Shown: positions 11,301 to 21,978 of the stretch, one piece after another | Position numbering within the stretch: the stretch's first letter is position 1 | How the letters are laid out: the number at the start of each line of letters is the position of its first letter | From: Candidatus Hydrogenedentota bacterium | GTDB lineage: Bacteria; Hydrogenedentota; Hydrogenedentia; Hydrogenedentales; Hydrogenedentaceae | Length of the DNA stretch: 44,324 nt | Direction: 5' to 3' | NCBI GenBank assembly: GCA_026415215.1 | Contig: JAOAHN010000090.1 | Location: forward strand, 1-44,324 | Position numbers and translations under genes: made by a program | The notes under the pieces: generated by a model | Told to the model about the DNA's origin: nothing | Database searches by the model: none | The model's input: only the letters and a program-made list of their open reading frames with translations

Positions 11301-12534
11301 TCCACCACCTGGTGCTGAGTTGTTCACTGAAGATGGAAAGAAAGTCAGAAAGGGAGATTTGTTATATATTTGGGATCCGTATAATCTCTCCATAGTTGCT
11401 GAGCGAGATGGTATAGTGAGATTTGATGGAGTTGTAGTTGGAGTTACGCTTAGGGAAGAAGTTAATCAGGAGACGGGTAAGTTAGAGCGCATAATTACCG
11501 AGCCTAAACAGCATCTTTATCCGCGTGTAGAGATTTGGGGTAAGAAAGAAGATTCTGGCCAAGAGGAGATATTGGCATTCGCACCTCTTCCACCTGAGAC
11601 TCACCTGATGGTTGAAGAAGGTGATATAGTAAAAGCTGGGGATATTTTGGCAAAGACACCACGAAAGTTAGGGAGAACAAGCGATATAACGGGAGGATTG
11701 CCAAGGGTAACTGAGTTGTTCGAAGCTCGTAGACCTAAGGACCCTGCCATAATAAGTGATATTGATGGCACTGTCGAAATTGGCGGATCCATCAGAGGTA
11801 TGCGTAAGGTCAAAGTGATTCCTAATAAAGGTAAAGAATATGAATATGTTATTCCACCAGGAAAGCATCTTTATGTTCAGCATGGAGACAGAGTTTATGC
11901 GGGACAACCTTTGACAGATGGCCCATTAGTTTTGGAAGACCTTATAAGGGTTAAAGGTTTAGAAGTTACTTCCAGGTATATACTCGACGAGATTCAAAAG
12001 GTATATCGAGCTCAGGGTGTGAAAACAAATGATAAACATGTAGAAGTTATTATTAGGCAGATGACAAAGAAGATTAAGGTTACCAATTCGGGAGATTCTC
12101 CTTTCTTAATGGATGAAATTATAGATAAGCCTATATTTGATGAGGTTAATGCCAAGTTGGCTAAAGAAGCCAAAAACACAGCAGAGGGTAAGAATGTATT
12201 ATTGGGAATTAGCAAAGCTGCCTTGAGCACAGATAGCTTTGTAGCAGCAGCTTCTTTCCAGCACACCACACGAGTATTGACTGAGGCTGCTATTCGTGGA
12301 AAAATAGATTACCTAAGAGGGTTAAAGGAGAATGTAATCATAGGCAGGTTAGTTCCTGCAGGCACTGGGAGTAGGTTCTATCAGAAATCCGAGCCAGTAA
12401 TAGTAGACATTGAGCAACAAGAGGAGATAAAGAGACATTTAGATATAGGACTCCCCGAGGGAGAAATTAAAGAGAAGGAGGTCAAGGAAGAGAAAAAGGA
12501 AAGAGCTCCAAGGGGAAGAAAGAGAAAAAACTAA
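8341..12534 (+). CDS. rpoC: DNA-directed RNA polymerase subunit beta'
   Basis: 1397 residues from a TTG start at 8341. This start is chosen because AGAGGAGGAG (8324-8333) sits seven bases before it; an in-frame TTG at 8317 would lie inside rpoB and lacks an SD. The N-terminal zinc site has Cys65, Cys67, Cys80 and Cys83. The catalytic loop [12 protein letters not shown] has Asp458, Asp460 and Asp462, which bind the active-site magnesium. The second zinc site is Cys805, Cys879, Cys886 and Cys889. The trigger-loop/bridge region [16 protein letters not shown] is intact. The C-terminus ends in a highly charged Lys/Glu tail of about 25 residues. Co-transcribed with rpoB and closed by the terminator at 12571. 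Confidence 0.99.
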   Translation: MAKFVETTSDKFDALQIRIASPEQILRWGKGEVKKPETLNYRTFKPERDGLFCERIFGPTRDWECGCGKYKKVKHRGIVCDKCGVEITESKVRRERMGYIKLAAPVAHIWFFKNSPSCMGNLLDLPVRSLERVIYYESYIVIDPGETKLKKKELLTEDEYQDALAQFGSGSFKVKMGAEAIKELLEELDLDQLVADLQNQFRDENAPAQVKAKAIKRLQVVESFRRSGNQPAWLILEVIPVLPPDLRPLVPLDGGRYATSDLNDLYRRVLNRNNRLKKIMEIRTPEIIVRNEKRMLQEAVDALFDNGRHGRPVMHTGTTRPLKSLSDYIKGKQGRFRQNLLGKRVDYSGRSVIVVGPELKLHQCGLPKRMALDLFEPFIINRLKEKGLATTIKNAKKIIQQQRPEIWDAVEEVIKDHPVLLNRAPTLHRLGIQAFQPVLIEGNAIRIHPLVCHAYNADFDGDQMAVHVPLTPIAQLEAHLLMMASSNIFSPSHGGPIVSPTQDIVLGIAWLCRARVGAKGEWKPEWNNKDGSINPKYVGKIYPDKESVLLAFHFGHVDIHARIKLCTKNGVVDTTVGRVVFWDSLPEGIELEDVNSEQDKESIGKIITNCYKKFGHKKTVELLDALKSIGFKYATNSGLSIAVEDMTIPRDKEKILNEARKEVERIEEQYLSGLLTQKERSNKIVEIWKRVSDEVADNMFKELEKKEDGFTGLYLMYLSKARGSKDQIRQLAGMRGVMAKPSGEVIETPITSNFREGLSVLEYFISAHGARKGLADTALKTADAGYLTRRLVDVAQDVTVEEIDCGTVRGVYMEPLMSGPDVVTPLEERIVGRYALEDIVIPGEKEPVVRSGEEITEERAKRIVEAGLPGVLVRSVLTCEAKRGVCAVCYGRNLATGRLVELGEAVGIIAAQAIGEPGTQLTMRTFHIGGAASLQLENPEIRSPEDGKVKFINIRTAKNRQDKTVIVNRGGEIRVLDEEGKEVIRFAPPPGAELFTEDGKKVRKGDLLYIWDPYNLSIVAERDGIVRFDGVVVGVTLREEVNQETGKLERIITEPKQHLYPRVEIWGKKEDSGQEEILAFAPLPPETHLMVEEGDIVKAGDILAKTPRKLGRTSDITGGLPRVTELFEARRPKDPAIISDIDGTVEIGGSIRGMRKVKVIPNKGKEYEYVIPPGKHLYVQHGDRVYAGQPLTDGPLVLEDLIRVKGLEVTSRYILDEIQKVYRAQGVKTNDKHVEVIIRQMTKKIKVTNSGDSPFLMDEIIDKPIFDEVNAKLAKEAKNTAEGKNVLLGISKAALSTDSFVAAASFQHTTRVLTEAAIRGKIDYLRGLKENVIIGRLVPAGTGSRFYQKSEPVIVDIEQQEEIKRHLDIGLPEGEIKEKEVKEEKKERAPRGRKRKN

Positions 12535-12570
12535 TTTAACTTTACTAATATCTTAATAATTTTTAATAAT

Positions 12571-12604
12571 AAGAGAGGGAGAAAGAAAACTCCCTCTCTT
12601 TTTA
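12571..12604 (+). terminator. Rho-independent terminator of rpoBC
   Basis: Perfect 11-bp stem (AAGAGAGGGAG with CTCCCTCTCTT), 8-nt loop AAAGAAAA, followed by a T run. It lies 37 bases after the rpoC stop. Confidence 0.92.
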
Positions 12605-12645
12605 TAAGAGGGTTCCAAACTTATAATTGAAGGGAATGGGAAACT

Positions 12646-12804
12646 ATGAAACATATAAAATTGTTAACTGCAGACTTTAAAGCTCTGGATTGGGGGCTCG
12701 ATTCAGGAGCAAATGCTATTGTAGCTTTTATTCAAGCTATAGTTGCCCTAATTACAGCCATAGCCAACCTAAAGAATCCACAAACAGGGACTCAAGGCCA
12801 GTAA
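12646..12804 (+). CDS. Small hydrophobic/amphipathic peptide of unknown function
   Basis: 52 codons, ATG to TAA. A TATAAT at 12622-12627 and a purine stretch GAAGGGAATGGG precede the ATG, so it has its own plausible expression signals after the rpoC terminator. The N-terminal half is polar (MKHIKLLTADFKALDWGLDSG); residues about 22-43 (ANAIVAFIQAIVALITAIAN) form one hydrophobic helix with Gln and Asn at intervals; the end is polar. A perfect 16-bp palindrome follows the stop. This size and pattern are seen in membrane-active peptides and small membrane regulators, but I recognise no family. Function not assigned. Confidence 0.5.
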   Translation: MKHIKLLTADFKALDWGLDSGANAIVAFIQAIVALITAIANLKNPQTGTQGQ

Positions 12805-12820
12805 TGCTATTATAATAGCA
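12805..12820. repeat. 16-bp perfect palindrome after the small peptide gene
   Basis: TGCTATTATAATAGCA starts directly after the TAA. It can fold as a 6-bp stem with a TATA loop followed by GTTTGATCTT, so it may be a weak terminator; it could also be an operator for the chaperone gene at 12855. Confidence 0.6.
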
Positions 12821-12854
12821 GTTTGATCTTCAGATACTGATAAGGAGAGCAAGG

Positions 12855-13802
12855 ATGATGCAAGTATTGTTAATAGGATTGTTTTTGAGTTGCTTGGGAG
12901 TAAAAATTGACGGAATAATTGCAACAGTGGACGATGAAGTGATTTTGGTTAGTGACATTCGCGAAGAGATAGCTCCACTATTAGCTGATCTAAAGTCTAA
13001 AGGTCTTTCTCAGCCAGAAATCCAGAGAGAGATTGAAAATGCTACTCGGGAAGCTTTAGATAGGTACATTGAGAGACTCCTTTTGTATAGGAAAGCTATA
13101 AGTTTAGGTTTGCAAGTGGATGAAAAAGAAATAGATTTGAAAGTAGAGAAGATTAAGAAGAGATATGGTTCTACAGAAGAATTTAATAAACTCTTAAGTG
13201 AATCTGGGGAAACTTTTTCAGAATTCCGAGAGAGAGTAAAACAACAACTGATTGCACTTTCTTTTGCTTCTCAAAAAAGAAAAGAGTTCGAAAAAGAAAT
13301 CACAATTTCTGAAGCAGACATGTTGAAATACTATAATGAGCATCCGGAAGAGTTTTCGCATCCTGATCGTAGTTTGGTTCGCAGGATTTTTCTTTCGGCA
13401 TCTAAACAGCCTGAGGAAAGGGAATTAGTGAGGAAGAGAATAAATGAAATTTTTGAAAGCCTTCAGAAAGGTGCAGATTTCAAGGAGTTAGCTGGAACTG
13501 TATCTGAGGGACCAGAAGCAGAACAGAATGGCCTCATAGGTTGGGTATCAAAGGGAGATTTAGTACAAGAATTGGAGGAATTTATAGATAAGGCTTCTCC
13601 GGGTGAGATAAGCAGACCGATTGAGACTGAGTGGGGATTCCACATATTGAAAATCGAGGATAAACAAAATGCTGGTGTAATTCCATATGAACAAGCCAAA
13701 CTTATAATAGAGCCTAAACTTAAAGAGAAGTATGTGAATGAGAGGTATCAGAAATGGATCAATGAATTAAAAAAAGACGCACGAATTAGAGTGTTTTTAT
13801 GA
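12855..13802 (+). CDS. SurA-like periplasmic peptidyl-prolyl isomerase/chaperone
   Basis: 315 residues. SD AAGGAG (12842-12847) is seven bases before the ATG at 12855. A short hydrophobic N-terminus (about residues 3-15) is a likely signal sequence or anchor. Residues about 18-160 match the SurA N-terminal chaperone fold (starts IDGIIATVDDEVILVSDI, then helices). Residues about 167-275 are one parvulin PPIase domain with typical blocks ADFKELAGTVSEGP, NGLIGWVSKGDLVQ and ETEWGFHILKIED. SurA of E. coli has two parvulin domains, so this is the shorter single-domain form. It should assist folding of exported or outer-membrane proteins. Confidence 0.9.
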   Translation: MMQVLLIGLFLSCLGVKIDGIIATVDDEVILVSDIREEIAPLLADLKSKGLSQPEIQREIENATREALDRYIERLLLYRKAISLGLQVDEKEIDLKVEKIKKRYGSTEEFNKLLSESGETFSEFRERVKQQLIALSFASQKRKEFEKEITISEADMLKYYNEHPEEFSHPDRSLVRRIFLSASKQPEERELVRKRINEIFESLQKGADFKELAGTVSEGPEAEQNGLIGWVSKGDLVQELEEFIDKASPGEISRPIETEWGFHILKIEDKQNAGVIPYEQAKLIIEPKLKEKYVNERYQKWINELKKDARIRVFL

Positions 13803-13836
13803 TACCTTCCTAATTTTGTTCTCTGTTGGTTAATTT

Positions 13837-14619
13837 ATGTTAAGACGCAGTCTTAAGATGGCTTTCTGGATTTGGTATGATTACATGGGAGGATGGTTTT
13901 TAATTAATTTTATATTGTTAATTCCCCTCTTCTCTTTTTTTACTATATTTTTAGTGATGATGGATAAATTGCCTGAACTAACTTATCCTATTTTTTTTAG
14001 TGTGCCTTTCCTTTATTTATTCATATCTCACACATTCGTTGCTAACTGTGTTTCTCTTATCATAGATAGAAAAGAGAGTCTACTTAAAAGCTTGCTACCA
14101 TCATTTAAGAAGACATTTTCAAAGAAAGCATCCGTTGGATTAGAATTTTTCGTACTACTGAGTCTTATAGGATATTCGGGTTTTCTCTCTACAAGATTTA
14201 GTGTATTGATAAGCCCTTACCTTACTATGTTTATTGGAGTGATAATTTTGTGGTGTTTAATGTTAGTGCTCATCTGCTTTATGTGGATTATTCCTTCTCT
14301 CGCCTGGAAAGAGTTGCCTGTCTTTAAGTATTTGAGATGGGGATTTGTGTTAACATTGAGTAACCCTGGCTTTACCTTCATTGTATGTGTGTGCTATACT
14401 ATCTTCCTCGCATTAAATTTTATTCCGATTTACTCCCTAAGTTGGGGCCTTGTGTATCCAGCTATATTTTTAGCGAGTGCTTACGAGATTATGTATAGAA
14501 AATATGAGGCTTTAAGAAGTGGAGGTAATTTATCTGATTGGCAAATATATAGAGACCGTGAAGATGAGTTTCTGAATAGGGGTTTCATACATATATTAAG
14601 ACCTTGGGAGATGAAGTGA
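13837..14619 (+). CDS. Polytopic membrane protein of unknown function
   Basis: 260 residues with about five or six hydrophobic segments (near 18-40, 50-72, 105-125, 128-152, 168-190, 195-215). The N-terminus (FWIWYDYMGGWFLINFILLI) and spacing of helices recall the YesL/DUF624 membrane protein type, but the similarity is by eye only. There is no clear SD before the ATG at 13837, which is 34 bases after the chaperone stop. The C-terminal 40 residues are charged and should be cytoplasmic. It is codirectional with the chaperone gene and enolase. Confidence 0.75.
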   Translation: MLRRSLKMAFWIWYDYMGGWFLINFILLIPLFSFFTIFLVMMDKLPELTYPIFFSVPFLYLFISHTFVANCVSLIIDRKESLLKSLLPSFKKTFSKKASVGLEFFVLLSLIGYSGFLSTRFSVLISPYLTMFIGVIILWCLMLVLICFMWIIPSLAWKELPVFKYLRWGFVLTLSNPGFTFIVCVCYTIFLALNFIPIYSLSWGLVYPAIFLASAYEIMYRKYEALRSGGNLSDWQIYRDREDEFLNRGFIHILRPWEMK

Positions 14620-14632
14620 TATATAAAGATAA

Positions 14633-15964
<1,332 letters not shown>

Positions 15965-15974
15965 GTATTCTTAT

Positions 15975-16005
15975 TTAGACAAGTGTTGTAGATTTGGGGT
16001 ATAAT
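15975..16005 (+). promoter_or_regulatory. Possible promoter before the ftsB-phoH-pgpH-ybeY run
   Basis: TTAGAC at 15975-15980, a 19-base spacer, and TATAAT at 16000-16005. The -10 is perfect; the -35 and spacer are only fair. Confidence 0.4.
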
Positions 16006-16060
16006 AATATAGATTACTTAGATAGTGTTAAAGTAAAGAATAAGGGTTATTAAATTTCAA

Positions 16061-16396
16061 ATGAGTTGGTGTGACATACTCAAGAGAGTGGGTATATATA
16101 TATCCATATGGATTCTGTTGGGGTGTTGGGCTTATTACTACTATTACTATTACAAGGATATTCCAAGTAAGAATAGAGAAGTAAAGAGGTTAGAGATGGA
16201 ATTTAATTCTTTGAAAAGTAAAGTAAACGATTTAGCAAAAGAAAAAAAATTACTGGAAGAAGAAGTTACTAAGTTGAAAGTAGATAGATTTAAACAAGAG
16301 GAATTGGTCAGAACTACGAAAGGAAGGGTAAAACCAGGAGAGAAGGTGATTAGGTTTGTAGAAATACAGAAGCCAGGAGGTACAGATAGCAACTAA
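16061..16396 (+). CDS. FtsB/DivIC-like cell division protein
   Basis: 111 residues. One transmembrane segment (about 10-31) contains seven consecutive tyrosines (25-31). A coiled coil follows (about 38-82, heptads in KRLEMEFNSLKSKVNDLAKE), then the septum-initiator motif ELVRTTKGRVKPGEKVIRFV (about 85-103), in which R-x-x-x-x-x-x-PGE is the typical ending of FtsB and DivIC. Such proteins form a complex with FtsL and FtsQ at the division septum. The position directly after eno supports ftsB. The phoH ATG lies two bases after its stop. Confidence 0.85.
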   Translation: MSWCDILKRVGIYISIWILLGCWAYYYYYYYKDIPSKNREVKRLEMEFNSLKSKVNDLAKEKKLLEEEVTKLKVDRFKQEELVRTTKGRVKPGEKVIRFVEIQKPGGTDSN

Positions 16397-16398
16397 GT

Positions 16399-17460
16399 AT
16401 GAGTAAAATAAGGAGTAAGAAGGAAACACTTACCACACATGAAATAGTGGTTCAGAGTCAGGAAGAGCTGATTAAGTTGTTGGGTGTAAATGGAGAGATA
16501 AGGCGGAGGGTAAGAGACCATACACATGTTCGAATCGTCGACAGGGGAGATAAAGTTATTCTAATAGGTGAAGATGAAGAGACTCGTAAAGTCACTAAGA
16601 TATTGAATGAATTTCTGACTGCAGTAAGAATGGGTTATACTCCTACTCCCGCCGATTTTGATTCTGCTTTAGAAGAATTTCCTGAGATTAAGTTGGCTTA
16701 CCCTGGGGAAAAATCTGTTTCACATGGGAGGGGTACAGACAGCATCTTACGATCGGAGATAAAGGTTCAGCCCCGCTCGCAAGGGCAAATTGAGTATCTT
16801 GAGACTGTTCGTAACTCAGAGATGACTATTGTTATAGGTCCTGCCGGCACTGGGAAGACATACCTTGCTATGGCTGTGGCAGTATCCTCCCTATTGAATA
16901 AGCAAGTAAGAAGATTAATCCTTACGAGACCAGCTGTGGAGGCTGGTGAGAATCTTGGATATTTGCCTGGCGCCATTGAAGAAAAAGTACATCCATATCT
17001 TAGGCCTTTATATGATGCTCTATATTCAATGGTGGATTTTGATAGGGTGCAGAAGTGGATTGAGCAAGAAAGAATAGAAGTAGCTCCCCTTGCTTTCATG
17101 CGGGGACGCTCTCTGGACCATGCTTTCGTCATTTTAGATGAAGCCCAGAATACTACAACTGAGCAAATGTTTATGTTCTTAACGAGATTAGGCGAAGGGT
17201 CTAAAGCGATTATTACGGGAGACATCACCCAAATTGACTTACCAAAGGGGAAGGAGTCAGGGTTGGTGGAAAGCAGAAGAATTCTCCAAGGTGTGCCGGG
17301 GATAGGTATTGTGCATTTGACTAAGCGAGATGTAGTTAGACATCCGTTAGTCCAGAGAATTATTGATGCATACGAGGCACACGGAAGAGTTGTGAATCAT
17401 GATGCCCAGTTTGATAGTGTATATTCTCCTCGGCGACGCATTGACTGGAGTGAAGACTAA
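16399..17460 (+). CDS. PhoH family ATPase (YbeZ type)
   Basis: 353 residues. The N-terminal part (about 10-75) is the KH-like region of PhoH proteins; the rest is the PhoH P-loop domain with Walker A GPAGTGKT (147-154), Walker B AFVILDEAQNTT (about 243-254) and the sensor-like IITGDITQIDLP. It is encoded four genes from ybeY-type genes, as in the ybeZ-ybeY-corC cluster of many bacteria, which links it to RNA/ribosome maturation. No SD is close to the ATG; translation is likely coupled to the preceding ftsB-like gene. Confidence 0.95.
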   Translation: MSKIRSKKETLTTHEIVVQSQEELIKLLGVNGEIRRRVRDHTHVRIVDRGDKVILIGEDEETRKVTKILNEFLTAVRMGYTPTPADFDSALEEFPEIKLAYPGEKSVSHGRGTDSILRSEIKVQPRSQGQIEYLETVRNSEMTIVIGPAGTGKTYLAMAVAVSSLLNKQVRRLILTRPAVEAGENLGYLPGAIEEKVHPYLRPLYDALYSMVDFDRVQKWIEQERIEVAPLAFMRGRSLDHAFVILDEAQNTTTEQMFMFLTRLGEGSKAIITGDITQIDLPKGKESGLVESRRILQGVPGIGIVHLTKRDVVRHPLVQRIIDAYEAHGRVVNHDAQFDSVYSPRRRIDWSED

Positions 17461-17462
17461 TC

Positions 17463-19937
17463 ATGAGTGAAGGTTCAGGGGACCAACGGGATTTAAGGTT
17501 CCCCAAATCTCGTAATAATACACTTTTGAGTATTGGAGGCAAAGGGGCTCCATCCGTAAGAGTGATTTTTTGGGGTATTGTTTCTGCTTTAGGTATTGCC
17601 TTTTTTATAACTGGTTATACTCCAACTGAACATCTTACTCCCGAAGAAGTAGATAAACAGATAGTCGCAGATAGGGAGATTCGTGCCTCGTTTGGATTTC
17701 AAACCGAAGATGTAAGAGCTACACTTGAAGCTCGAAGACAGGCAAAGGATAAGGTTCCTCCACACTACAGGATTAACAAGGACATTGTAAATGCTAAAAT
17801 GGCAGTTTTAGAAAAAAGAATTAATGCTATTTTAAGGGTGATAAGTGAGTTTGAAAATGTTGTAGAATCAGGTGGGGAAACGATAACTACTGAAGGTATT
17901 AGAGACCGGCTAAAAGTTTACCTTTCGGAAGATGGAAGTTGGGTTGATAGTTTGCCAGGAGAGGTTATTTCTGTGTTGTTCTCCGGCTTACTTACTGGTG
18001 CAATTATAGAAGGTGAATATAAAATAGAGAAAAGTGACAAACGAGGTGATGCAGATACGATAACAGAGGTAGCTTCAAAGAGTCTTGAATACATACTCCT
18101 TAGGGGAATTAAATCTTCTGATGATAGAAATCTTACTGCAGGGAAGGTTGTAATAATAAGGGAAAACCCCATTGATATATTGAAACCGAGGGAAGAACTA
18201 CAGTTGGTTGATATTCCCGACTTGGACACAGCTCTCACAATTGAGTTAACGAGAGTAGTGCAACAGGTATGTGAAAAAGTAACAGCAAACCGTAGTACTA
18301 AGATAAATTGTGGCGAGATCGACGATGTGGTGATTCCTCTAATTAATGATTTAATTGTAGCAACCCTTCAATATGACCCAATTACTACGGATTTAGTTAG
18401 AGAGCGAGCTTCGGAGGAGGTCCCTCCTATTATGAAGGAGATTGCTGCAGGAGAAATTATCCAAGAAAGAGGAAAGAGATGGACCCTTGAATCTCGCTCA
18501 GATGCAAAAACTTATCTTAGTTTATTAAAGCAGTCTCAAGGCTCAGCAGTTCGATGGATTTTTTCTTACATTTCAAATTTGATAATAGTAGGAGTTGCTC
18601 TGTTAGGATTTTATAGAGCAATTCAGCTTTGGGAGCACAAGGGTGAGCCAAATTTTGAAACTGTTTGGAATTTAGGAATTCTGTTACTTTTTGTTACCTC
18701 TGCGTTGGCAAGGGGGATGCAATACTTTGACCCAAGTGGTTTTTCAGTTCCTGTGGCGATAGTTGGAATTTTATTTGCAATCCTTGTGCAGGTAAGATTA
18801 TCCGCTTTCCTCTCTTTTATAGCTTGTGTGTTAGTTTCGATAGTATTTAAGTATGACTGGAGACTACTTGTATTCTATGTGGCAATGACATTTGGCTCTG
18901 TATTTATGGTTCATAGAGTTAGAAAACGCGGAGATATAACATCTGCATGTTTAAGTGGGGCATTCTTTGGATTACTCTTATTGCTTGCTATAACATTTGC
19001 TACTGAGAGTTTATCTGCAGAAAATACTATAAGAAGATTATTTCTTTTAGGTATAAATGTGGGGTTGTGTATCTTAGCTGTTCCAGGTTTACTTCCTTTC
19101 TTAGAGCGTTGGTTCGATATAGTTACAGATTTTCAGCTCCTCGAGTATTCTGACTTGAACAACAAATTGTTAAAGAGACTTGCGGTAGAGGCTCCAGCGA
19201 CTTACTCGCATAGCTTAATGCTCGGTCAGCTTGCTGAAGTTGCTGCGGATGCGATAGGAGCTAACGGTCTTTTAGCTCGTGTATGCGCGTATTACCACGA
19301 TATTGGCAAGATTACAAGAGCAGAGTATTTCTGTGAGAATCAGAATGGTATTAATATTCACGACGCACTTACTCCCCGAAATAGTGCAAGGGTAATTATA
19401 TCGCATGTTCAAGACGGCGTTAAGCTGGCACAAGAATTTAAGCTCCCAAAGCCAATCATAGATGCTATTGCTCAGCACCATGGCACATTTAAGGTTACTT
19501 ATTTTTATTACAGAGCATTGGAGCAACGGAAATATGATGATGTTTTGGAAGAAGATTATCGGTACCCTGGACCTAAACCGCAGAGGCCTGAATATGCGAT
19601 ATTGATGATTTGTGATGCTTGTGAGTCTGCTGTTCGTAGTTTGAAAAATCCAAATCCTGAACGGATTAGACAAATGGTTGATAGAATAGTCACTGAGAGG
19701 GCAAATGATGGACAGTTCGATGAGTGTGATCTAACATTAAAGCAGTTAAACATAATCGTGGATGTTGTAGCTAAGAATTTACATTCACTTTTACATACAA
19801 GGGTTCCTTATCCATCGGAAGAAGAAAATAAAAAAGAAAGTAATGGAGAAAGCCAATTAAATTCTAAAAATGGGGGAAGTAGAAAGTCTATAGTTATTTC
19901 TTCTGAAAGGGAAAATGCCGGTGGAGGAGGTAAATGA
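17463..19937 (+). CDS. pgpH: PgpH-type HD-domain membrane phosphohydrolase (cyclic di-AMP phosphodiesterase family)
   Basis: 824 residues in the layout of the 7TMR-HD family: one N-terminal transmembrane helix (about 35-52), an extracytoplasmic 7TMR-HDED domain (about 60-340), seven membrane helices (about 360-565), and a cytoplasmic HD domain. The HD domain shows YSHSLMLGQLAEVAADAIG, YYHDIGKI with His612-Asp613, ISHVQDGVKLA and IAQHHGT, all metal ligands of active enzymes. In Listeria, PgpH hydrolyses c-di-AMP to pApA, so this organism probably uses c-di-AMP, although no synthase gene is in the window. The Lys/Ser/Gly-rich C-terminus is disordered. It overlaps ybeY by four bases (ATGA). Confidence 0.95.
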   Translation: MSEGSGDQRDLRFPKSRNNTLLSIGGKGAPSVRVIFWGIVSALGIAFFITGYTPTEHLTPEEVDKQIVADREIRASFGFQTEDVRATLEARRQAKDKVPPHYRINKDIVNAKMAVLEKRINAILRVISEFENVVESGGETITTEGIRDRLKVYLSEDGSWVDSLPGEVISVLFSGLLTGAIIEGEYKIEKSDKRGDADTITEVASKSLEYILLRGIKSSDDRNLTAGKVVIIRENPIDILKPREELQLVDIPDLDTALTIELTRVVQQVCEKVTANRSTKINCGEIDDVVIPLINDLIVATLQYDPITTDLVRERASEEVPPIMKEIAAGEIIQERGKRWTLESRSDAKTYLSLLKQSQGSAVRWIFSYISNLIIVGVALLGFYRAIQLWEHKGEPNFETVWNLGILLLFVTSALARGMQYFDPSGFSVPVAIVGILFAILVQVRLSAFLSFIACVLVSIVFKYDWRLLVFYVAMTFGSVFMVHRVRKRGDITSACLSGAFFGLLLLLAITFATESLSAENTIRRLFLLGINVGLCILAVPGLLPFLERWFDIVTDFQLLEYSDLNNKLLKRLAVEAPATYSHSLMLGQLAEVAADAIGANGLLARVCAYYHDIGKITRAEYFCENQNGINIHDALTPRNSARVIISHVQDGVKLAQEFKLPKPIIDAIAQHHGTFKVTYFYYRALEQRKYDDVLEEDYRYPGPKPQRPEYAILMICDACESAVRSLKNPNPERIRQMVDRIVTERANDGQFDECDLTLKQLNIIVDVVAKNLHSLLHTRVPYPSEEENKKESNGESQLNSKNGGSRKSIVISSERENAGGGGK

Positions 19938-20419
19938 TAAAACTCTTAGTAAAGAATGTTTCTAATATAAGGGGTATGTATTCAAAAAAAGACTTAGAGA
20001 GAATTTTGTCAAAAATAGAGAGTGGAGAAAAACTCGATAACGAAGAGGGTGTAATTTCATTAATATTATGCGGTGATGTAATTATCTCTGAATTAAATAA
20101 GAGATATAGGGGGAAGAATACTCCTACAGATGTGTTGTCTTTTCCAGTGCCTCGGGAGTTTCCTCAGACTGATGAGAAGAAACTACTTGGTGAAGTTTAT
20201 ATTTCCCTCGAGACAGTGTTAAATAGAAACGCAGGGGATTCGAAAAAAGCCAAAGCGGAAGTAAGATTATTGTTCTGCCATGGTGTGCTACATTTACTTG
20301 GTTATACTCATGATAACTATGTGGGTAGGAAAGTAATGATGGAAAAACAGTCGAATTACCTTGGAATACCTATTTCCGAAGCGTGGATTAAATATAGTAA
20401 GAACTCTCAGAGGAAGTAG
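19934..20419 (+). CDS. ybeY: rRNA maturation endonuclease YbeY
   Basis: 161 residues. The zinc motif is HGVLHLLGYTH with His116, His120 and His126; the usual Asp before the last His is Thr. The substrate-side motif NKRYRGKNTPTDVLSFPVP is clear. YbeY is a metal-dependent RNase in 16S rRNA 3' processing and ribosome quality control. SD GGAGGAGG lies just before the ATG, and the start overlaps the pgpH stop, so both are translated together. Confidence 0.97.
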   Translation: MIKLLVKNVSNIRGMYSKKDLERILSKIESGEKLDNEEGVISLILCGDVIISELNKRYRGKNTPTDVLSFPVPREFPQTDEKKLLGEVYISLETVLNRNAGDSKKAKAEVRLLFCHGVLHLLGYTHDNYVGRKVMMEKQSNYLGIPISEAWIKYSKNSQRK

Positions 20420-20458
20420 TGATAAATTTAGGTGAGATTTTGCTAAAATATTATTGAA

Positions 20459-21970
20459 ATGGAAAACAAGAGAAAGAAAAATCTTGAAGTAGAGGATTAT
20501 CGAAAGAAAGAGGGAGATTCCAGAGTTACATTAAAGCAAGGTAGTAGGGTTCTCTATATATTTTGCGCAATTAGTTTATTGAGTGCTTTACTCTTTTTAG
20601 ATACGAGTTCAGCAAGTCATTTCAATAGTTCCATTGCAGGGGATGAATACTTTACTTATCAAGTCTTATTAATATCTTTATGTCTACTTTTGTCTTCGGC
20701 TTTTTTCTCCGCTACAGAAACGGCATTCTTTGCATTAAAGGCAACACAGCTCAAAACTTTAGAACAAAGTAATTACTACAGGGACAAGTTAATTTCTGGC
20801 TTGATGAAAGACTCCGCAAACCTATTGACCACTATTCTTATGGGGAATGCAATTGTCAATATAGGTTTGAGTATCGTTTTCGGAGTGAGGCTTGAAAGAT
20901 TTTTAATGGAAAGGTTTTTTCACGGTGATTTTTGGGGACATTGGATTTCGTACATTTTAGCATGTATCGTCTCTACTTTCATACTTATATTGGGTGGCGA
21001 GATAACACCTAAATTGATGGCGGCAAGATATGCAGAGATGTATGCACAAGCAGTTGCGTTGTTGGTTTTTTTGATCCACTTGTTCTTCTCACCTGTTCGT
21101 AAACTTTTATTACAAGTCACAGGCAAGATTTTTAAGTTAACTGGTTTTAGTTCTATTCCCCCGTCTCCTTGGATAACTGATGATGAGTTTGTCCAAATGG
21201 TCAAAGAGGATGAACTTTCTCCGATTATTTCTGAACATGAACGCGAGATGATAAAGGGGATATTGGAGTTTAGAGATGAACCTGTTAAAAAAATACTGGT
21301 TCCCCGAACTGAGATTGTGGCAATCCCTGCAAATGCATCTGTGAAAGATGCTTGGGATACATTTTGTGAGCATGAATATTCGAGAATGCCTGTCTATCAG
21401 GATAGCCTCGATTATATAGTCGGCGTTCTCTATGCTAAAGACTTGCTTGATTATGTAGAGATGAACCAATGGAAGGTTTCTGTAAAGCCCCTTTCTCGAA
21501 AGGCGTATTTTATTCCAGAGACTACTTCTATATCTGAGTTTATAAAACTGGCTCAGAGAGTAAACACTCACCTTGCAGTAGTTGTGGATGAATACGGAGG
21601 AACAGCGGGACTTGTTACGCTACACGATGCTTTCAGAGAAATAGTAGGTGAAATTACAGACGATGAAAAAGAGGATGGTCCGCCTGAATATATCAAGATA
21701 AGCGAAAATGAATATATAATTGACGGAATGATGGCAATCTCCGACTTAGAAGAGTTAATAGATTATCGATTAGAGGACCCTGAACATGCGACTATAGGCG
21801 GTTTCCTTTTCAAAATTCATGAAAAGATTACTTCTCCTGGTGATGTGATTAATGTGGGACCTTTAAAGTTCATTGTTGAAAAGATGGATGGCAATAGAAT
21901 AGATAAGGTGAGATTAATAATAACAAGGAAAGAATCCAATACAGAAGACTTCTTAGAGGAGGATTTTTAA
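20459..21970 (+). CDS. CNNM/CorC (HlyC) family transporter, long form
   Basis: 503 residues. Domains in order: an extra N-terminal charged stretch and helix (about 1-52), the CNNM/DUF21 membrane domain (about 72-260, with LSSAFFSATETAFFALK), a pair of CBS domains (about 275-400, starting VKKILVPRTEIVAIP), and the CorC/HlyC C-terminal domain (about 415-495, with DYRLEDPEHATIGGFLF). Proteins of this type export or sense magnesium or related ions. VVVDEYGGTAGLVTL is the conserved CBS2 motif. No strong SD; the ATG is 39 bases after ybeY. The next gene encodes a shorter paralogue. Confidence 0.93.
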   Translation: MENKRKKNLEVEDYRKKEGDSRVTLKQGSRVLYIFCAISLLSALLFLDTSSASHFNSSIAGDEYFTYQVLLISLCLLLSSAFFSATETAFFALKATQLKTLEQSNYYRDKLISGLMKDSANLLTTILMGNAIVNIGLSIVFGVRLERFLMERFFHGDFWGHWISYILACIVSTFILILGGEITPKLMAARYAEMYAQAVALLVFLIHLFFSPVRKLLLQVTGKIFKLTGFSSIPPSPWITDDEFVQMVKEDELSPIISEHEREMIKGILEFRDEPVKKILVPRTEIVAIPANASVKDAWDTFCEHEYSRMPVYQDSLDYIVGVLYAKDLLDYVEMNQWKVSVKPLSRKAYFIPETTSISEFIKLAQRVNTHLAVVVDEYGGTAGLVTLHDAFREIVGEITDDEKEDGPPEYIKISENEYIIDGMMAISDLEELIDYRLEDPEHATIGGFLFKIHEKITSPGDVINVGPLKFIVEKMDGNRIDKVRLIITRKESNTEDFLEEDF

Positions 21971-21978
21971 GTAGATTC

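Noticed and set aside
16767..17228. 153-codon antisense frame in phoH
   Set aside because: Shadow of a strongly conserved gene; no SD and no protein-like features. The same holds for other long antisense frames in rpoB, rpoC, pgpH and the hybrid kinase.
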